Counted from the stretch's first letter, positions 42,521-53,040 are shown. The stretch: 64,000 nucleotides of DNA from Gammaproteobacteria bacterium (GCA_013003425.1 JABDJB010000018.1:48540-112539), one strand, 5' to 3'. Notes: generated by a model not told the origin, from the letters alone. Made by a program: numbers and translations.

Positions 42521-44377
42521 TTATTCTGTTCCGTGAAAAGTCTCGTATATTGTCGCGGCAAGCTTGCGGCTAATGCCGTGCACCTCTGCCAGGTCTTCGA
42601 CACCGGCACGCGTGACACCCTGCAGTCCGCCAAAATGCTTCAACAGTTCGCGCCGGCGTTTCGGGCCCAGGCCCGGAATCGACTCCAGCACCGACCCGGT
42701 GCGTGCCTTTGCCCGCCGCGAACGGTGACCGCTGATAGCAAAACGATGCGCTTCATCCCTGACCTGCTGTATCAGGTGCAACGCCGGTGAGTCGGCCGGC
42801 AGTATAGTGGGACGATCCTGCCCCAACAAGATCAGCCGCTCATCGCCCGGTCGACGGTCGCTGCCCTTGGCAACGCCAACGATCTGGACGCTATCGAGCT
42901 GCATCTCCTCAAGCACTTTTGCCGCTTCAGCCACCTGGCCCTTGCCACCATCGACGAACAGCACATCAGGCAACGGTGCCTCACCCCTGCGGATTCGCGT
43001 GTAGCGTCGCTGCAACGCCTGGTTCATGGCGCCATAGTCGTCACCCGGGGTTACCCCCTTTATGTTGAAACGGCGGTACTCACTTTTGTGTGCCCCTTCC
43101 GGCCCGAACACGACGCAGCTTGCCACCGTTTCCTCACCGCCGGTGTGGCTGATATCAAAACATTCCAGCCGGGTCGGGGTTTCCTCAAGGTCCAGAGCGT
43201 CTTTCAACGCATCGAACTGGTTGGCAAGGCTGGCTGCTGATGCAACCCGGAGCTGCAGCGCATGGCGTGCGTTAGTCGAGGCCATTTCGAGCCAGCGCGC
43301 ACGGTCACCCCGCACGCGGTGCTTGATCTGCACCCGGTGCCCGGCTCGTTCACTGATAACTTCCAGCAGCGGTGCGTGTTCCTGCAATTCATCGCTGACA
43401 ATAATTTCAGCCGGCGCTTCGCGCCCCAGGTAATATTGCGAAATAAACGAAGAAAGCACGTCGGCCGACCCTGCCTGCGCAGCACTGCGGGGGTAAAAGT
43501 TGCGGCTGCCCAGGTTACGCCCGCCGCGGATAAACATCACCGCCACGCTGAAGTGACGGCCTTCGGCAGCTGCAGCGACCACATCGACATCCCCGCTTGC
43601 GCGGGTGACAAACTGGCGCTCCTGCACCCGCTCGATGCGTGCTACCTGGTCGCGTAAATGCGCGGCACGCTCATAATCGAGCTGCTCCGCTGCTTGTTCC
43701 ATTCGCCTGATGAGGTCGGATCGCACTTCTGCCTCGCGCCCCTGCAGGAACAGCACGGCATGTTCGACATCGGCCGCATAGTCCTGGCGACTGACCAGCC
43801 CCACACACGGTGCGGAACAGCGCTTGATCTGGTGCTGCAGGCAGGGTCGTGAGCGGTTGGCAAAAAAACTGTCTTCGCACTGGCGCACCTGGAACAGGCG
43901 TTGCAGGTGACCCAGAGATTCACGCACCGCTTTTGCGCTCGGATAAGGGCCAAAATACCTGTGCCCTTTCTTTTTTGCTCCGCGATAAAACGACAGCCGC
44001 GGGAAATCATGCACCATTGACACCCTCACATAGGGAAAGCTCTTGTCGTCGCGCAGCAATATGTTGTAGCGCGGCTGGTGTTTTTTGACCAGCTGGTCTT
44101 CGAGTAACAGCGCCTCGGTCTCGGTATTGGTCAGCGTAATGCGAATATCGGCAACATGGCGCAGCAATGCCGCTGTCTTGACTGCGGTCGCCCCGCCCCG
44201 AAAGTAACTACTGACCCTGTTTTTCAGGTTGCGGGCCTTGCCGACGTATATCGTTTTACCTTCCGCATCGAGCATGCAGTAAACCCCGGGGCGGCTGCTC
44301 AGTGAAGCCAGCAGCGGCTCCGGGTCGAACTGGCCGGGGGTGGGCCGCGAGACCGTGGGTTCCGCCCTGCCCTTCAC
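42521..44377 (-). CDS. uvrC: Excinuclease ABC subunit C
   Basis: Nucleotide excision repair endonuclease, 618 aa. The N-terminal GIY-YIG nuclease (RPGVYCMLDAEGKTIYVGKA, NLKNRVSSYF) makes the 3' cut; a central UVR/UvrB-binding motif (RMEQAAEQLDYERAAHLRDQ) and the RNase H-like domain (CFDISHTGGE, LPDVLFVDGGKGQV) for the 5' cut follow, then a C-terminal helix-hairpin-helix (SIPGLGPKRRRELLKHFGGL). The GTG at 44377 overlaps the UDG stop (GTGA). It is in the conserved uvrY-uvrC-pgsA order. Confidence 0.97.
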   Translation of the reverse strand: MKGRAEPTVSRPTPGQFDPEPLLASLSSRPGVYCMLDAEGKTIYVGKARNLKNRVSSYFRGGATAVKTAALLRHVADIRITLTNTETEALLLEDQLVKKHQPRYNILLRDDKSFPYVRVSMVHDFPRLSFYRGAKKKGHRYFGPYPSAKAVRESLGHLQRLFQVRQCEDSFFANRSRPCLQHQIKRCSAPCVGLVSRQDYAADVEHAVLFLQGREAEVRSDLIRRMEQAAEQLDYERAAHLRDQVARIERVQERQFVTRASGDVDVVAAAAEGRHFSVAVMFIRGGRNLGSRNFYPRSAAQAGSADVLSSFISQYYLGREAPAEIIVSDELQEHAPLLEVISERAGHRVQIKHRVRGDRARWLEMASTNARHALQLRVASAASLANQFDALKDALDLEETPTRLECFDISHTGGEETVASCVVFGPEGAHKSEYRRFNIKGVTPGDDYGAMNQALQRRYTRIRRGEAPLPDVLFVDGGKGQVAEAAKVLEEMQLDSVQIVGVAKGSDRRPGDERLILLGQDRPTILPADSPALHLIQQVRDEAHRFAISGHRSRRAKARTGSVLESIPGLGPKRRRELLKHFGGLQGVTRAGVEDLAEVHGISRKLAATIYETFHGTE

Positions 44378-45012
44378 CGGTCCAGTATTTCCCGGATGCG
44401 ACTGAATACCGCACTGAACATCGGCTCAGTAAGACGGCGGGTCTGGGTGTTGTAGCGACTGCAGTGATACGAATCAATCAGCGTCAGCCCCGGTTCCGGC
44501 TCGTACTCGTTGGCGTGGCCAAAGGGAAAATCGACCTGGCGCAATTCAAGACAGCGGATGACGGCACGATGGGCAATGCCGCCGAGTGCCAGAACCACGA
44601 CAGGCCGGGCAAGCGACTTCAATTCCGCACTGAGGAAGTCGCGACAGTTGTTTATCTCGGCGCCGACCGGCTTGTTTGCCGGCGGTACGCATTTGACCGC
44701 GTTGGTGATACGGGCGTCCCGCAGCTCCAGACCGTCGCTGGCACCTTCCGACACCGGCGCACTGGAGAAACCGTGCTCATACAAGGTTCGATACAGGATG
44801 CCGCCGGCATGGTCTCCGGTAAACGGCCGGCCAGTGCGGTTGGCGCCATGCATGCCCGGCGCCAGCCCGACAATAAGCAGGCGTGGCTGGTCTGCCCCGA
44901 AAGGAGCAACCGGTGCGCAATGGTAGTCGGGATATTTGGCGTGACTTTGCGCCAGGTACTCCACCAGGCGCGGACAGCGCTTGCAGTCAGGATCGAATAT
45001 AGCCGCGGACAT
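44374..45012 (-). CDS. Uracil-DNA glycosylase, family 5-like (iron-sulfur)
   Basis: A 212-aa uracil-DNA glycosylase of the iron-sulfur branch. The active-site motif GLAPGMHGANRTGRPFTGD (residues 49-67) and the C-terminal SYHCSRYNTQ are of the family 5 (UdgB) type, with Ala/Gly-rich motif and no catalytic Asp/Asn of family 1. The four cluster cysteines are C10, C13, C108 and C123. It removes uracil and other deaminated bases. It sits between uvrY and uvrC, and its stop overlaps the uvrC start, which would couple base-excision and nucleotide-excision genes. Confidence 0.92.
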   Translation of the reverse strand: MSAAIFDPDCKRCPRLVEYLAQSHAKYPDYHCAPVAPFGADQPRLLIVGLAPGMHGANRTGRPFTGDHAGGILYRTLYEHGFSSAPVSEGASDGLELRDARITNAVKCVPPANKPVGAEINNCRDFLSAELKSLARPVVVLALGGIAHRAVIRCLELRQVDFPFGHANEYEPEPGLTLIDSYHCSRYNTQTRRLTEPMFSAVFSRIREILDR

Positions 45013-45082
45013 GGTGTTACTTTACCAGCGCAACAGCGCGCCGGCCCGGCTCACCGGGCGTGAATTGGCGCAGATGTTGCAG

Positions 45083-45745
45083 CTAGTCGAGGCGTGCCAG
45101 CGGTGGCGGCTCCGGGTCGAGCAGACCATAACGCATGGCCAGGCGAACCAGGTCGACGTTGTTGTCAGCATCGAGCTTCTGAAAAATTCGTGAGCGATAG
45201 GTGCTGACGGTTTTCGGGCTCAGGCACAGCTTGTCGGAAATCGCCTGGGTGCTGTCGCCCTGGGTAATGAGCAGCAATACCTGAAGCTCGCGCTCGGACA
45301 GGGAATTCATCGGTGATTCCTGGTCACCGCGTAACAGCGTCTCATCCGCCAGCCGGCGCGCAATGACCGGCGCGAGGTAGCGCTCGCCACGGTCGACCAT
45401 ACGTACGGCTTCGATAATTTCTTCCGGGGAACAATCCTTGGTCAGGTAGGCATTGGCGCCCAGCTCCAGGATCTTGCGCGGCAGCGGCATGTCGCTGTAA
45501 ACGGTCAGGCAGATTATCTTCGAACTGCCACGCGCGAGGATGCGACGCGACGCCTCGAACCCGCCAATACCCGGCATGAACTTGTCCATGATGCAGATGT
45601 CCGGACTGACCTCGTCGACCAGTTCCAGTGCCTCTTCGCCGGAGGCCGCCTCAGCGACGACCTCTATATCCCCGGCTCCCTCCAGTATTTTTCTTATGCC
45701 TGTACGGACCAGCTTGTGGTCGTCGGCGAGCAAGACTCTTATCAC
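45083..45745 (-). CDS. uvrY: Response regulator UvrY/GacA-like
   Basis: NarL/FixJ-type response regulator of 220 aa, GacA/UvrY orthologue by synteny with uvrC-pgsA. The receiver domain has acidic D8-D9, phosphoacceptor D54 in CIMDKFMPG, the T in CLTVYSD and K in YLTKD. The LuxR-type HTH is residues ~148-205 (LSERELQVLLLITQGDSTQAI, LCLSPKTVSTYRSRIF). GacA controls csrB-like small RNAs; the BarA/GacS kinase is not in this window. Starts with GTG. The lysine after D54 (MDKFMPG rather than MDVRMPG) is unusual. Confidence 0.92.
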   Translation of the reverse strand: MIRVLLADDHKLVRTGIRKILEGAGDIEVVAEAASGEEALELVDEVSPDICIMDKFMPGIGGFEASRRILARGSSKIICLTVYSDMPLPRKILELGANAYLTKDCSPEEIIEAVRMVDRGERYLAPVIARRLADETLLRGDQESPMNSLSERELQVLLLITQGDSTQAISDKLCLSPKTVSTYRSRIFQKLDADNNVDLVRLAMRYGLLDPEPPPLARLD

Positions 45746-45833
45746 GTGTTGTTCCTCAAACTCGGTCTAAATGTACCACCCGATCTTTATATTTATGCAC
45801 TTGTTGACATAAGTGGTTGATTTTTGATCAATC

Positions 45834-47180
45834 TCAGCTGGCCGGCGCATCCCGCATGTGGCGGATCACCGCTTCACCAAAGCCGCTGGTACCGACCAGC
45901 GTGGCACCCGGCACCAGCCGCTCCAGCTTCTCCGGCACCGTACGCTGCGAGGCCAGGTCGCGCCGGTTGCCGCGTATCGCCTCGCGCAGCAGCGCCAGGT
46001 CAAAGGTGAGCTCCTTGGCAGCAATCGCGTTACGCACGCCCTTGATAATCAGCGCCGCCGCTTCCGGCCAGCCGATGTAGCGCAACATCATTTCGGCCGA
46101 CAGGATAAGCGACCCGGGATTGACCCGGTCCTTGCCCGCATAACCCGGTGCCGTGCCGTGGGTGGCCTCGAACACAGCCAGGCCGTCGCCGATATTGCCG
46201 CCCGGGGCGATACCGATGCCACCGACCTGCGCCGCCAACGCATCGGAAATATAGTCACCATTCAGGTTGAGCGTGGCGATCACGTCGTATTCGTCCGGTC
46301 GCAGCAGGATCTGCTGCAGGAAGTTATCGGCAATGATGTCTTTCACCACGATATCGTGACCGGTTTGCGGGTTTTTGAATTTGCACCAGGGCCCGTTGTC
46401 GAGCAGCTCTGCGCCAAATTCCTCGCGGGCAACTTCGTAACCCCAGTTACGGAAAGCACCCTCTGTGTACTTCATGATGTTGCCCTTGTGCACCAGCGTT
46501 ACGGAAGTACGGTCATATTCGATTGCATAGCGAATTGCCTTGCGAATCAGCCGTTCCGAGCCTTCGCGTGATACCGGCTTGATACCAATACCGGAACTGT
46601 TCGGAAAGCGTATCTGGTGTACGTCCATCTGCTCCTGCAGGAACGCAATGATCTTGTGCACTTCGGGTGAACCGGCCGGCCACTCGATGCCGGCATAAAT
46701 GTCCTCGGTGTTTTCACGGAACACCACCATGTCGACCAGGTCGGACTCTTTCATCGGCGTGCTGATGCCGCTGAAGTTGCGAATCGGACGTACGCAGGCA
46801 TACAGGTCCATTGCCTGGCGGATGGCCACATTGAGAGAACGCATGCCGCCACCCACCGGGGTCGCCAATGGACCTTTGATCGAAACGATGTACTCGCGCA
46901 TCGCATGCAGCGTCTCGTCGGGAAGCCAGGCGCCGCTGGCGTATTTCTGCGTGGCCTTGCTGCCGGCGAAAACCTCCATCCAGGAGATTTCGCGCTTGTC
47001 GCCATAAGCCTTGCTTACCGCCGCATCGACCACCGCGCGCATCACCGGCGTCACATCGATGCCGATGCCGTCGCCTTCAATGAACGGAACAATGGGATTA
47101 TCAGGGACGTTAAGCGTGAAATCTGCGTTGGCAGTGATGGATTCGCCGTCGGCCGGCACTTCGATGTGCTCGTACTGCAT
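45834..47180 (-). CDS. icd: Isocitrate dehydrogenase, E. coli-type with altered cofactor residues
   Basis: TCA cycle isocitrate dehydrogenase, 448 aa. Substrate residues are visible in [13 protein letters not shown], whose Ser115 corresponds to the AceK phosphorylation Ser113 of E. coli, and in [14 protein letters not shown]. The NADP-specifying Lys344 of the E. coli enzyme aligns with Gly346 here (HGTAPGYAG) and Tyr391 aligns with a Glu, while Tyr345 and Arg395 counterparts remain. A ~24-residue insertion (about 391-413) precedes the C-terminal helix. Cofactor use is therefore uncertain. It is followed by the uvrY promoter gap and lies downstream of aceA. Confidence 0.93.
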   Translation of the reverse strand: MQYEHIEVPADGESITANADFTLNVPDNPIVPFIEGDGIGIDVTPVMRAVVDAAVSKAYGDKREISWMEVFAGSKATQKYASGAWLPDETLHAMREYIVSIKGPLATPVGGGMRSLNVAIRQAMDLYACVRPIRNFSGISTPMKESDLVDMVVFRENTEDIYAGIEWPAGSPEVHKIIAFLQEQMDVHQIRFPNSSGIGIKPVSREGSERLIRKAIRYAIEYDRTSVTLVHKGNIMKYTEGAFRNWGYEVAREEFGAELLDNGPWCKFKNPQTGHDIVVKDIIADNFLQQILLRPDEYDVIATLNLNGDYISDALAAQVGGIGIAPGGNIGDGLAVFEATHGTAPGYAGKDRVNPGSLILSAEMMLRYIGWPEAAALIIKGVRNAIAAKELTFDLALLREAIRGNRRDLASQRTVPEKLERLVPGATLVGTSGFGEAVIRHMRDAPAS

Positions 47181-47281
47181 GTGTCCTCCCGTGCGTTAGG
47201 CGCGCACAGGATAGCAGACTACCCGGCAGCAAAGTCCTGGCGGCGGCGCGAACGGCACGCGCCAGAGACGAACAGCGATAT

Positions 47282-47325
47282 CGGGCCGGTAACAGCGGCA
47301 TCGGGGACACCGCTGTTACCGCCCG
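47282..47325. other. Large stem-loop between aceA and icd
   Basis: CGGTAACAGCGG (47287-47298) and CCGCTGTTACCG (47310-47321) form a perfect 12-bp stem, with further CGGG/CCCG pairing outside and an 11-base loop. It lies 16 bases after the aceA stop codon. There is no T-run on the minus strand, so it may be a weak terminator, an mRNA-stabilising hairpin or a protein site. Confidence 0.55.
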
Positions 47326-47341
47326 AAAATACAGAAACGCT

Positions 47342-48616
47342 TTAGCCTGCGGCCTCGTCGAACTGCTCTTCCTCAGTCGAGCCTTCCAGCGCGCTCAGCG
47401 ACGACTGACCGGCATTGATGACCTGTGTTACGGCATCGAAATACCCGGCGCCCACTTCGCGCTGATGACGAGTGGCCGTGTAGCCGGCGCTCTCGGTAGC
47501 AAACTCTGCTTCCTGCAGCTGGACGTACGCGGCCATCTGCGACTCTTTGTAGCCGCGCGCCAGCGTAAACATGCTGTGGTTGAGCGCATGAAAGCCTGCC
47601 AGGGTCACGAACTGGAATTTGTAACCCATGGCACCCAGCTCACGCTGGAATTTTGCAATTGTTGCTTCGTCCAGGTTCTTGCGCCAGTTAAATGAGGGCG
47701 AGCAGTTGTAAGCCAGCATCTTGTCCGGATGCTCGGCGTGTATCGCATCGGCAAAACGCTTTGCCTGGTCCAGATCCGGCACGGACGTTTCACACCAGAC
47801 CAGGTCAGCGTACGGCGCATAGGCCAGGCCACGAGAGATGGCCTGATCCAGGCCGGCATTGACGCGGTAGAACCCTTCGACGGTGCGCTCACCGGTGATG
47901 AACTGACGATCATTCTCGTCGATATCCGCTGTCAGCAGGTTGGCCGCGTCGGCGTCGGTACGCGCGACGATAATGGTCGGCACGCCGCAAACATCGGCAG
48001 CGAGTCGTGCAGCCACGAGTTTGTTCACGGCCTCAACCGTTGGCACCAGCACCTTGCCGCCCATGTGGCCGCATTTTTTTGCTGATGAGAGCTGGTCTTC
48101 GAAGTGGACGCCGGCGGCGCCCGCCTCGATCATCCACTTGGTCAGCTCGAAGGCGTTGAGCACCCCGCCGAAACCGGCTTCGGCATCGGCAACGATTGGC
48201 GCATACCATTCAATACTGTCGTCGCCCTCGGCGTGATGAATCTGGTCGGCGCGCTGCAGCGTGTTGTTGATACGACGCACCAGCGATGGCACCGAGTCGG
48301 CCGGATAAAGGGACTGGTCGGGATACATCTGCCCGGCCACGTTGGCGTCACCGGCGACCTGCCAGCCGGAACAGTAAATCGCGTCCAGCCCTGCCTTGAC
48401 CTGCTGCATCGCCTGGTTTCCTGTGAGCGCGCCCAGCGCGTTGACGAACGGGCGGGCGTGCATCAGGCGCCACAGCCGCTCTGCACCACGCCGCGCAAGC
48501 GTGTGTTCTATGGGCACGGTCCCACGCAGTTTTTCGACGTCGGCGGCGCTATAGGGACGCTGCACACCGTTCCAGCGGGGATTGCTCTGCCAGTCTTTCT
48601 CCAGATCCGTTGTCAT
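47342..48616 (-). CDS. aceA: Isocitrate lyase
   Basis: Glyoxylate-shunt enzyme (isocitrate to glyoxylate and succinate), 424 aa, short-form like E. coli AceA. The catalytic KKCGHMGGK is at residues 180-188 with nucleophile Cys182, preceded by ADAEAGFGG and HFEDQLSSA and followed by [11 protein letters not shown]. It lies upstream of icd on the same strand with a 161-bp gap, so the two enzymes competing for isocitrate are neighbours. No malate synthase is visible in the window. Confidence 0.97.
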   Translation of the reverse strand: MTTDLEKDWQSNPRWNGVQRPYSAADVEKLRGTVPIEHTLARRGAERLWRLMHARPFVNALGALTGNQAMQQVKAGLDAIYCSGWQVAGDANVAGQMYPDQSLYPADSVPSLVRRINNTLQRADQIHHAEGDDSIEWYAPIVADAEAGFGGVLNAFELTKWMIEAGAAGVHFEDQLSSAKKCGHMGGKVLVPTVEAVNKLVAARLAADVCGVPTIIVARTDADAANLLTADIDENDRQFITGERTVEGFYRVNAGLDQAISRGLAYAPYADLVWCETSVPDLDQAKRFADAIHAEHPDKMLAYNCSPSFNWRKNLDEATIAKFQRELGAMGYKFQFVTLAGFHALNHSMFTLARGYKESQMAAYVQLQEAEFATESAGYTATRHQREVGAGYFDAVTQVINAGQSSLSALEGSTEEEQFDEAAG

Positions 48617-48706
48617 GGTTATATGCCTCAGTTATTGATGCTTGAGGGGCAGCGTTGCATACGTTGTCATGCTGCTCCCGGCGGGGCTTTTGAAATTCGC
48701 GGATAT

Positions 48707-48723
48707 TAGACACAATTGTGCTA
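48707..48723 (-). promoter_or_regulatory. Palindrome in the aceA promoter region
   Basis: The 17-base element TAGACACAATTGTGCTA contains a perfect 10-bp palindrome CACAATTGTG and TAG/CTA outer arms. On the minus strand it sits between a possible -35 (TTGGTA) and -10 (TCTAAT) about 90 bases upstream of the aceA start, a suitable place for a repressor. The regulator is unknown. Confidence 0.5.
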
Positions 48724-48845
48724 TGCAATACCAAAAAAGCAGTAAACCAGTTCTCGATTTCCAGCGTATAAATAGGTGGTTAGTAGCTTATGTTTAGTCT
48801 CTTTCTAATGCGGCATTGCACCATTCATGCGCAGGCGGGCCGGAC

Positions 48846-49739
48846 ATGACGGGCAAACTGGGGCTGGCGCTGGGCAGTGGCGCAGCACGCGGCTGGAGCC
48901 ATATCGGGGTGGTCCGGGCGCTGGTCGAACGCGGTATCCGTCCGCAGGTAATTACCGGCTGCTCGATTGGCTCTCTGGTCGGTGCAGCCTATGCCTCGGA
49001 CCAGCTCGATGTACTCGAGGACTGGGTGACCGGGCTTACCCGCATGGACGTCTTTGGCCTGCTCGATGCGCGTTTTCGTGGCGGTGTATTCCAGGGCAGC
49101 CGGGTAATGAATGCCATTGGCGAACAGCTGAAGGATCGGCCGATCGAGCAGCTTGACGCTTCGTTCGCTGCAGTTGCCACTGACCTGATCACCGGCCGCG
49201 AGATCTGGCTGCGTGAAGGCAACATGCTGGCAGCAGTGCGTGCTTCGTGCGGCCTTCCCGGCCTGTTTTCACCGACCCGACACGAAGGCCGATGGTTGAT
49301 TGACGGCGGCCTTGTTAATCCGGTACCGGTCTCATTGTGTTATGCGATGGGCGCCGAGACGGTCATTGCAGTCAACCTCAATGCCCACCTGGCAAACCGC
49401 CGGCATCTTATCGAGAACAAGCTGATCGAAATCGACAAGTCCGACCGTGAACTGCGTGGTTTTGAAAAGCTGGCCGATGTATTCAGTTCGTTGTTCAGCA
49501 GTCGTGACTCCGAGCCGGGCATACTCGATGTGGTCAACGCCTCAGTCAGCATCATGCAGGAGCGCATTACGCGCAGCCGCATGGCAGGCGAGCCGCCGCT
49601 GGTTGAGATTGCACCGCGGGTGGACGACGTTCAGCTGATGGATTTTCATCGCGCCGATGAAACGATTGCCGCCGGGCGCGCCGCGGTGGAAGAAGTCAGC
49701 CGGAAGCTGGAGCCGCTTGCCCGGCAGGCCGCGCGCTAA
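48846..49739 (+). CDS. Patatin-like phospholipase (RssA-like)
   Basis: Cytoplasmic patatin-family lipid acyl hydrolase of 297 aa. The oxyanion loop is GSGAARGWSHIG, the nucleophile Ser40 is in GCSIGS, and the catalytic Asp is in WLIDGGLVNPVP, a complete Ser-Asp dyad. Members resembling this include E. coli RssA. I choose the ATG at 48846 (MTGKLGLALGSG), where homology starts, over a TTG 10 codons upstream. It is divergent from aceA, with 229 bp between the two starts (48617-48845), which holds the aceA palindrome and otherwise no gene. Confidence 0.9.
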   Translation: MTGKLGLALGSGAARGWSHIGVVRALVERGIRPQVITGCSIGSLVGAAYASDQLDVLEDWVTGLTRMDVFGLLDARFRGGVFQGSRVMNAIGEQLKDRPIEQLDASFAAVATDLITGREIWLREGNMLAAVRASCGLPGLFSPTRHEGRWLIDGGLVNPVPVSLCYAMGAETVIAVNLNAHLANRRHLIENKLIEIDKSDRELRGFEKLADVFSSLFSSRDSEPGILDVVNASVSIMQERITRSRMAGEPPLVEIAPRVDDVQLMDFHRADETIAAGRAAVEEVSRKLEPLARQAAR

Positions 49740-51098
49740 TCAGTTGCGACCACGCCCACGCGCGATACCCAACGCCAGCTCCAGCGCCTGCTCGTAATTC
49801 AGCCGCGGGTCTACCGTGGATTCGTAGGCCCGCTCGAGGTCCTTGTCGGTCAGGCCCCGCGCACCACCGATGCATTCGGTGACGTCATTGCCAGTCAGCT
49901 CGAAATGCACACCGCCAAGGTAACTGCCCATTTCGCTGTGAACGCGGAATGCACTTTCCACCTCGGCGAGGATATTGTCGAAATGACGCGTTTTCACGCC
50001 GGTAGCGGTCGATTCGGTATTGCCGTGCATCGGGTCACAGCTCCATAACACCGGTGATCCGGTGGCACGGACCGCCTCGATCAGCGGCGGCAACGACTGT
50101 TCGATCTGCTTCGCACCAAAGCGGCATATCAGGGTCATGCGGCCCTGCTCGTTTTGCGGATTCAATATGCCCAGCAGCTCCTGCAGCCATTCCGCGCTCA
50201 TCGCCGGGCCCAGCTTGATAGCGATGGGATTCTGGATACCGCGGTAATACTCCACGTGAGCGCCATCGACGTTTGCCGTGCGCATACCGATCCAGGGGAA
50301 ATGCGTCGACAGGTTGAACCAGCCGCGACGCTTCTCCAGGTAGCGGGTCTGTGCCTGCTCGTACAACAGGTGCAGCCCCTCGTGGCTGGCATAAAAATCG
50401 ATTCGCTCGGTGCTGCCGGCGGCGGGTTGCCCTGAAATCAGTTCGACGAAGTCGAGCGATTCGGAAATCGAATGAACGATTTCATGATAGTGCTTTGCCG
50501 CTGGCGAATGACGCACAAAATCAAGATCCCAGTATTCCGGGTGATGCAGGTCGGCAAAACCGCCGTCGACCAGCGCGCGAACAAAGTTCAGCGTCAGCGC
50601 AGCGCGCTCATAACCACGCAGCATCAGCTGCGGATCGGGTATACGGTCTTCGGCAGTGAACGGATGACGGTTGACCAGGTCGCCACGGTAGCTGGGCAAG
50701 GTCACGTCGTCGCGTGTTTCCAAATCGGCCGAGCGCGGCTTGGCATACTGCCCGGCCATGCGACCGACCCGGATGATCGGTTTTTTAAGCCCGTACAGCA
50801 GCACGACACTCATCTGCAGCAGGATCTTGAGCTTGTTGGCAATTGCATCAGATGTGCAGTTGTCAAAGCTCTCGGCACAGTCGCCACCCTGCAGCAGAAA
50901 GCGCTCGCCGCGCTGCGCCTCGGCCAGCTGGCGCTTCAGGCCAATGACCTCGCCGCTGGTGACGATCGGCGGCAGCTGCGACAGCGCCGCCACCGCCCGC
51001 TCGACGGCGGCATCATCGGGATATTGTGGCTGCTGCGTGGCCGTCAGTGCCTGCCAGGTTGCCGGGTGCCAGTCGGTTTGTGTCGGTGTACGTACCAT
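49740..51098 (-). CDS. 3-deoxy-7-phosphoheptulonate synthase, class II
   Basis: Plant-like class II DAHP synthase, 452 aa, first enzyme of aromatic amino acid synthesis (PEP + erythrose-4-phosphate). Class II signatures include [54 protein letters not shown], and GGVHFELTG. The ATG at 51098 ([15 protein letters not shown]) is preferred to an upstream in-frame codon by homology. It is convergent with the patatin gene (stop codons adjacent) and divergent from the ALDH7 gene. Confidence 0.95.
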   Translation of the reverse strand: MVRTPTQTDWHPATWQALTATQQPQYPDDAAVERAVAALSQLPPIVTSGEVIGLKRQLAEAQRGERFLLQGGDCAESFDNCTSDAIANKLKILLQMSVVLLYGLKKPIIRVGRMAGQYAKPRSADLETRDDVTLPSYRGDLVNRHPFTAEDRIPDPQLMLRGYERAALTLNFVRALVDGGFADLHHPEYWDLDFVRHSPAAKHYHEIVHSISESLDFVELISGQPAAGSTERIDFYASHEGLHLLYEQAQTRYLEKRRGWFNLSTHFPWIGMRTANVDGAHVEYYRGIQNPIAIKLGPAMSAEWLQELLGILNPQNEQGRMTLICRFGAKQIEQSLPPLIEAVRATGSPVLWSCDPMHGNTESTATGVKTRHFDNILAEVESAFRVHSEMGSYLGGVHFELTGNDVTECIGGARGLTDKDLERAYESTVDPRLNYEQALELALGIARGRGRN

Positions 51099-51227
51099 GA
51101 TGCAACCGATGCTAGCGGCACACATGACGCGGTGCAAACAAATGGTTGGCATTGCGCCGGGGTGCTTGGCAGAATGCCGCCCCACGCTGCGGCTGGCGGC
51201 CGCTCTTATGTCTTATGGAGAAAAGCG

Positions 51228-52751
51228 ATGAAAGCCCTACTGGACCAGCTCGGATTGCAGGCAGTCAACCCGGGTACCTTTACTCCGCAAAGCGGCTGGT
51301 CGGCCGATGACTCAGGCGCGCTGCTCGAATCTCTGAACCCCGCAAACGGTGAACCCATCGCCAGCGTGCAGTCGGCATCGGAGGCTGACTACGAGCGGCT
51401 CATCACTGAAGCGCGGCAGGTGTTTGACCAGTGGCGCATGATTCCGGCACCCCAACGCGGCGAAGCGATACGGCTGGTCGGGCAGGAGCTGCGCCGGCAC
51501 AAAGATGCGCTTGGCAGCCTGGTGTCGCTGGAAATGGGCAAGATCAAGGCCGAGGGTGATGGCGAAGTCCAGGAGATGATCGATATCGCCGATTTTGCGG
51601 TCGGCCAGTCGCGCATGCTGTACGGCAAGACGATGCACTCCGAGCGCCCACATCACCGCATGTACGAACAGTGGCACCCGTACGGCATCACCGGAATCAT
51701 CAGCGCCTTTAATTTTCCGGTTGCGGTCTGGTCATGGAACGCGTTTATCGCCGCCGTTTGCGGCAACGTGAGCGTCTGGAAACCGTCACCGAAAACACCA
51801 TTGTGCGCGGTGGCCGTACAGCAGATTTGCAATCGTGCGCTGACCGACAATGGCTTTCCCGGCATCTTCGGTTTGTTTGTCGATGCCGACAATCGGCTGG
51901 CGCAAAAATTTGTCGACGATACGCGGGTCGAGCTGATGTCGTTTACCGGATCCTGCGCCATCGGTCGCCAGGTTGGCGAACAGGTGGCAGCGCGGATGGG
52001 CCGCAGCCTGCTGGAGCTGGGTGGCAACAACGCACTGATTGTTGATGAATACGCCAACCTCGATCTTGCGGTGCCGGCCATAGTCTTTGGCGCCGTTGGC
52101 ACTGCGGGCCAGCGTTGCACCACGACAAGACGCGTACTCGCGCACGAAAAAGTCATCGACAAGCTGTGCGACAGCCTGACGCACGCGTACCAGCAGGTCA
52201 GCATCGGTGATCCGCTCGATCCCAGGACGCTGATGGGACCGTTGATAGATGAGTCGAGCGTTGCCCGCTTTGAAACAGCAGTCGAGGCGGTAACACAGGC
52301 CGGCGGCGAGATAATTGCAGGCGGCAAGTCCATCGAGGGCAACGGCTACTTCGTGCAACCGACCATTGCCCGGGCACGTAACGAGTGGGATATCGTCCAG
52401 AACGAAACTTTCGCTCCAGTGCTCTACGTGATTCCTTTTGCCAACCTCGATGAGGCAATCGCAATGCAGAACTCGGTACCACAGGGCCTGTCGTCGGCAA
52501 TCTTCACCGACAACCTGCAGCATGCCGAGCGTTTTCTTTCCGCCAGCGGCAGCGACTGCGGCATAGCCAACGTCAATATTGGTACGTCGGGCGCGGAAAT
52601 CGGTGGCGCCTTCGGTGGCGAAAAAGAAACCGGTGGTGGTCGCGAGGCCGGGTCCGACTCGTGGAAGGCTTACATGCGGCGTCAGACCAACACCATCAAC
52701 TGGGGCAGCGACCTGCCGCTGGCGCAGGGCATCACCTTCGACCTGGGTTAG
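51228..52751 (+). CDS. ALDH7-type aldehyde dehydrogenase (alpha-aminoadipic semialdehyde dehydrogenase-like)
   Basis: NAD-dependent aldehyde dehydrogenase of 507 aa, closest in appearance to the ALDH7/AmaB group of lysine catabolism. Catalytic Glu is in [11 protein letters not shown] and Cys in [46 protein letters not shown] and [21 protein letters not shown] are ALDH7-type segments. The ATG at 51228 has a GGAG 9 bases upstream. Substrate is inferred from family. No lysine-degradation genes accompany it here. It is followed by REP-like repeats. Confidence 0.88.
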   Translation: MKALLDQLGLQAVNPGTFTPQSGWSADDSGALLESLNPANGEPIASVQSASEADYERLITEARQVFDQWRMIPAPQRGEAIRLVGQELRRHKDALGSLVSLEMGKIKAEGDGEVQEMIDIADFAVGQSRMLYGKTMHSERPHHRMYEQWHPYGITGIISAFNFPVAVWSWNAFIAAVCGNVSVWKPSPKTPLCAVAVQQICNRALTDNGFPGIFGLFVDADNRLAQKFVDDTRVELMSFTGSCAIGRQVGEQVAARMGRSLLELGGNNALIVDEYANLDLAVPAIVFGAVGTAGQRCTTTRRVLAHEKVIDKLCDSLTHAYQQVSIGDPLDPRTLMGPLIDESSVARFETAVEAVTQAGGEIIAGGKSIEGNGYFVQPTIARARNEWDIVQNETFAPVLYVIPFANLDEAIAMQNSVPQGLSSAIFTDNLQHAERFLSASGSDCGIANVNIGTSGAEIGGAFGGEKETGGGREAGSDSWKAYMRRQTNTINWGSDLPLAQGITFDLG

Positions 52752-52770
52752 CCGCACGATTGCAGACGCC

Positions 52771-52925
52771 TGTACGAGCCGCTTCAGCCGCGATCCGGCG
52801 GGTGCCAAAATGCGCCTGTAGGAGCGGCTTCAGCCGCGAACCGGTTTGTGCCGAAAAACCGCGATTGGCGGGTTCAGCAACACCGAATCCAGCGAGCTTT
52901 GGGGATTCGCGGCTAAAGCCGCTCC
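52771..52925. repeat. REP-like cluster (three elements)
   Basis: Two elements in the same orientation (52771-52794, 52817-52840; TGTAGGAGCGGCTTCAGCCG form) are followed by an inverted copy (52905-52925, ATTCGCGGCTAAAGCCGCTC). The intergenic region 52752-53040 between the ALDH7 gene and the sigma factor holds nothing else that I recognise. Convergent pairs like this are typical of REP/BIME organisation. Confidence 0.8.
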
Positions 52926-53040
52926 GGCGAGGCGCCCCTGGTTCGGATCGCTGTAAACCATTGAATGCCGGGCGGCATCTGAGTGGCATGGGGATTACCA
53001 TGGCAGCGAGGACCCTGCGTTGGTCGCAACAGCCCGAGTG

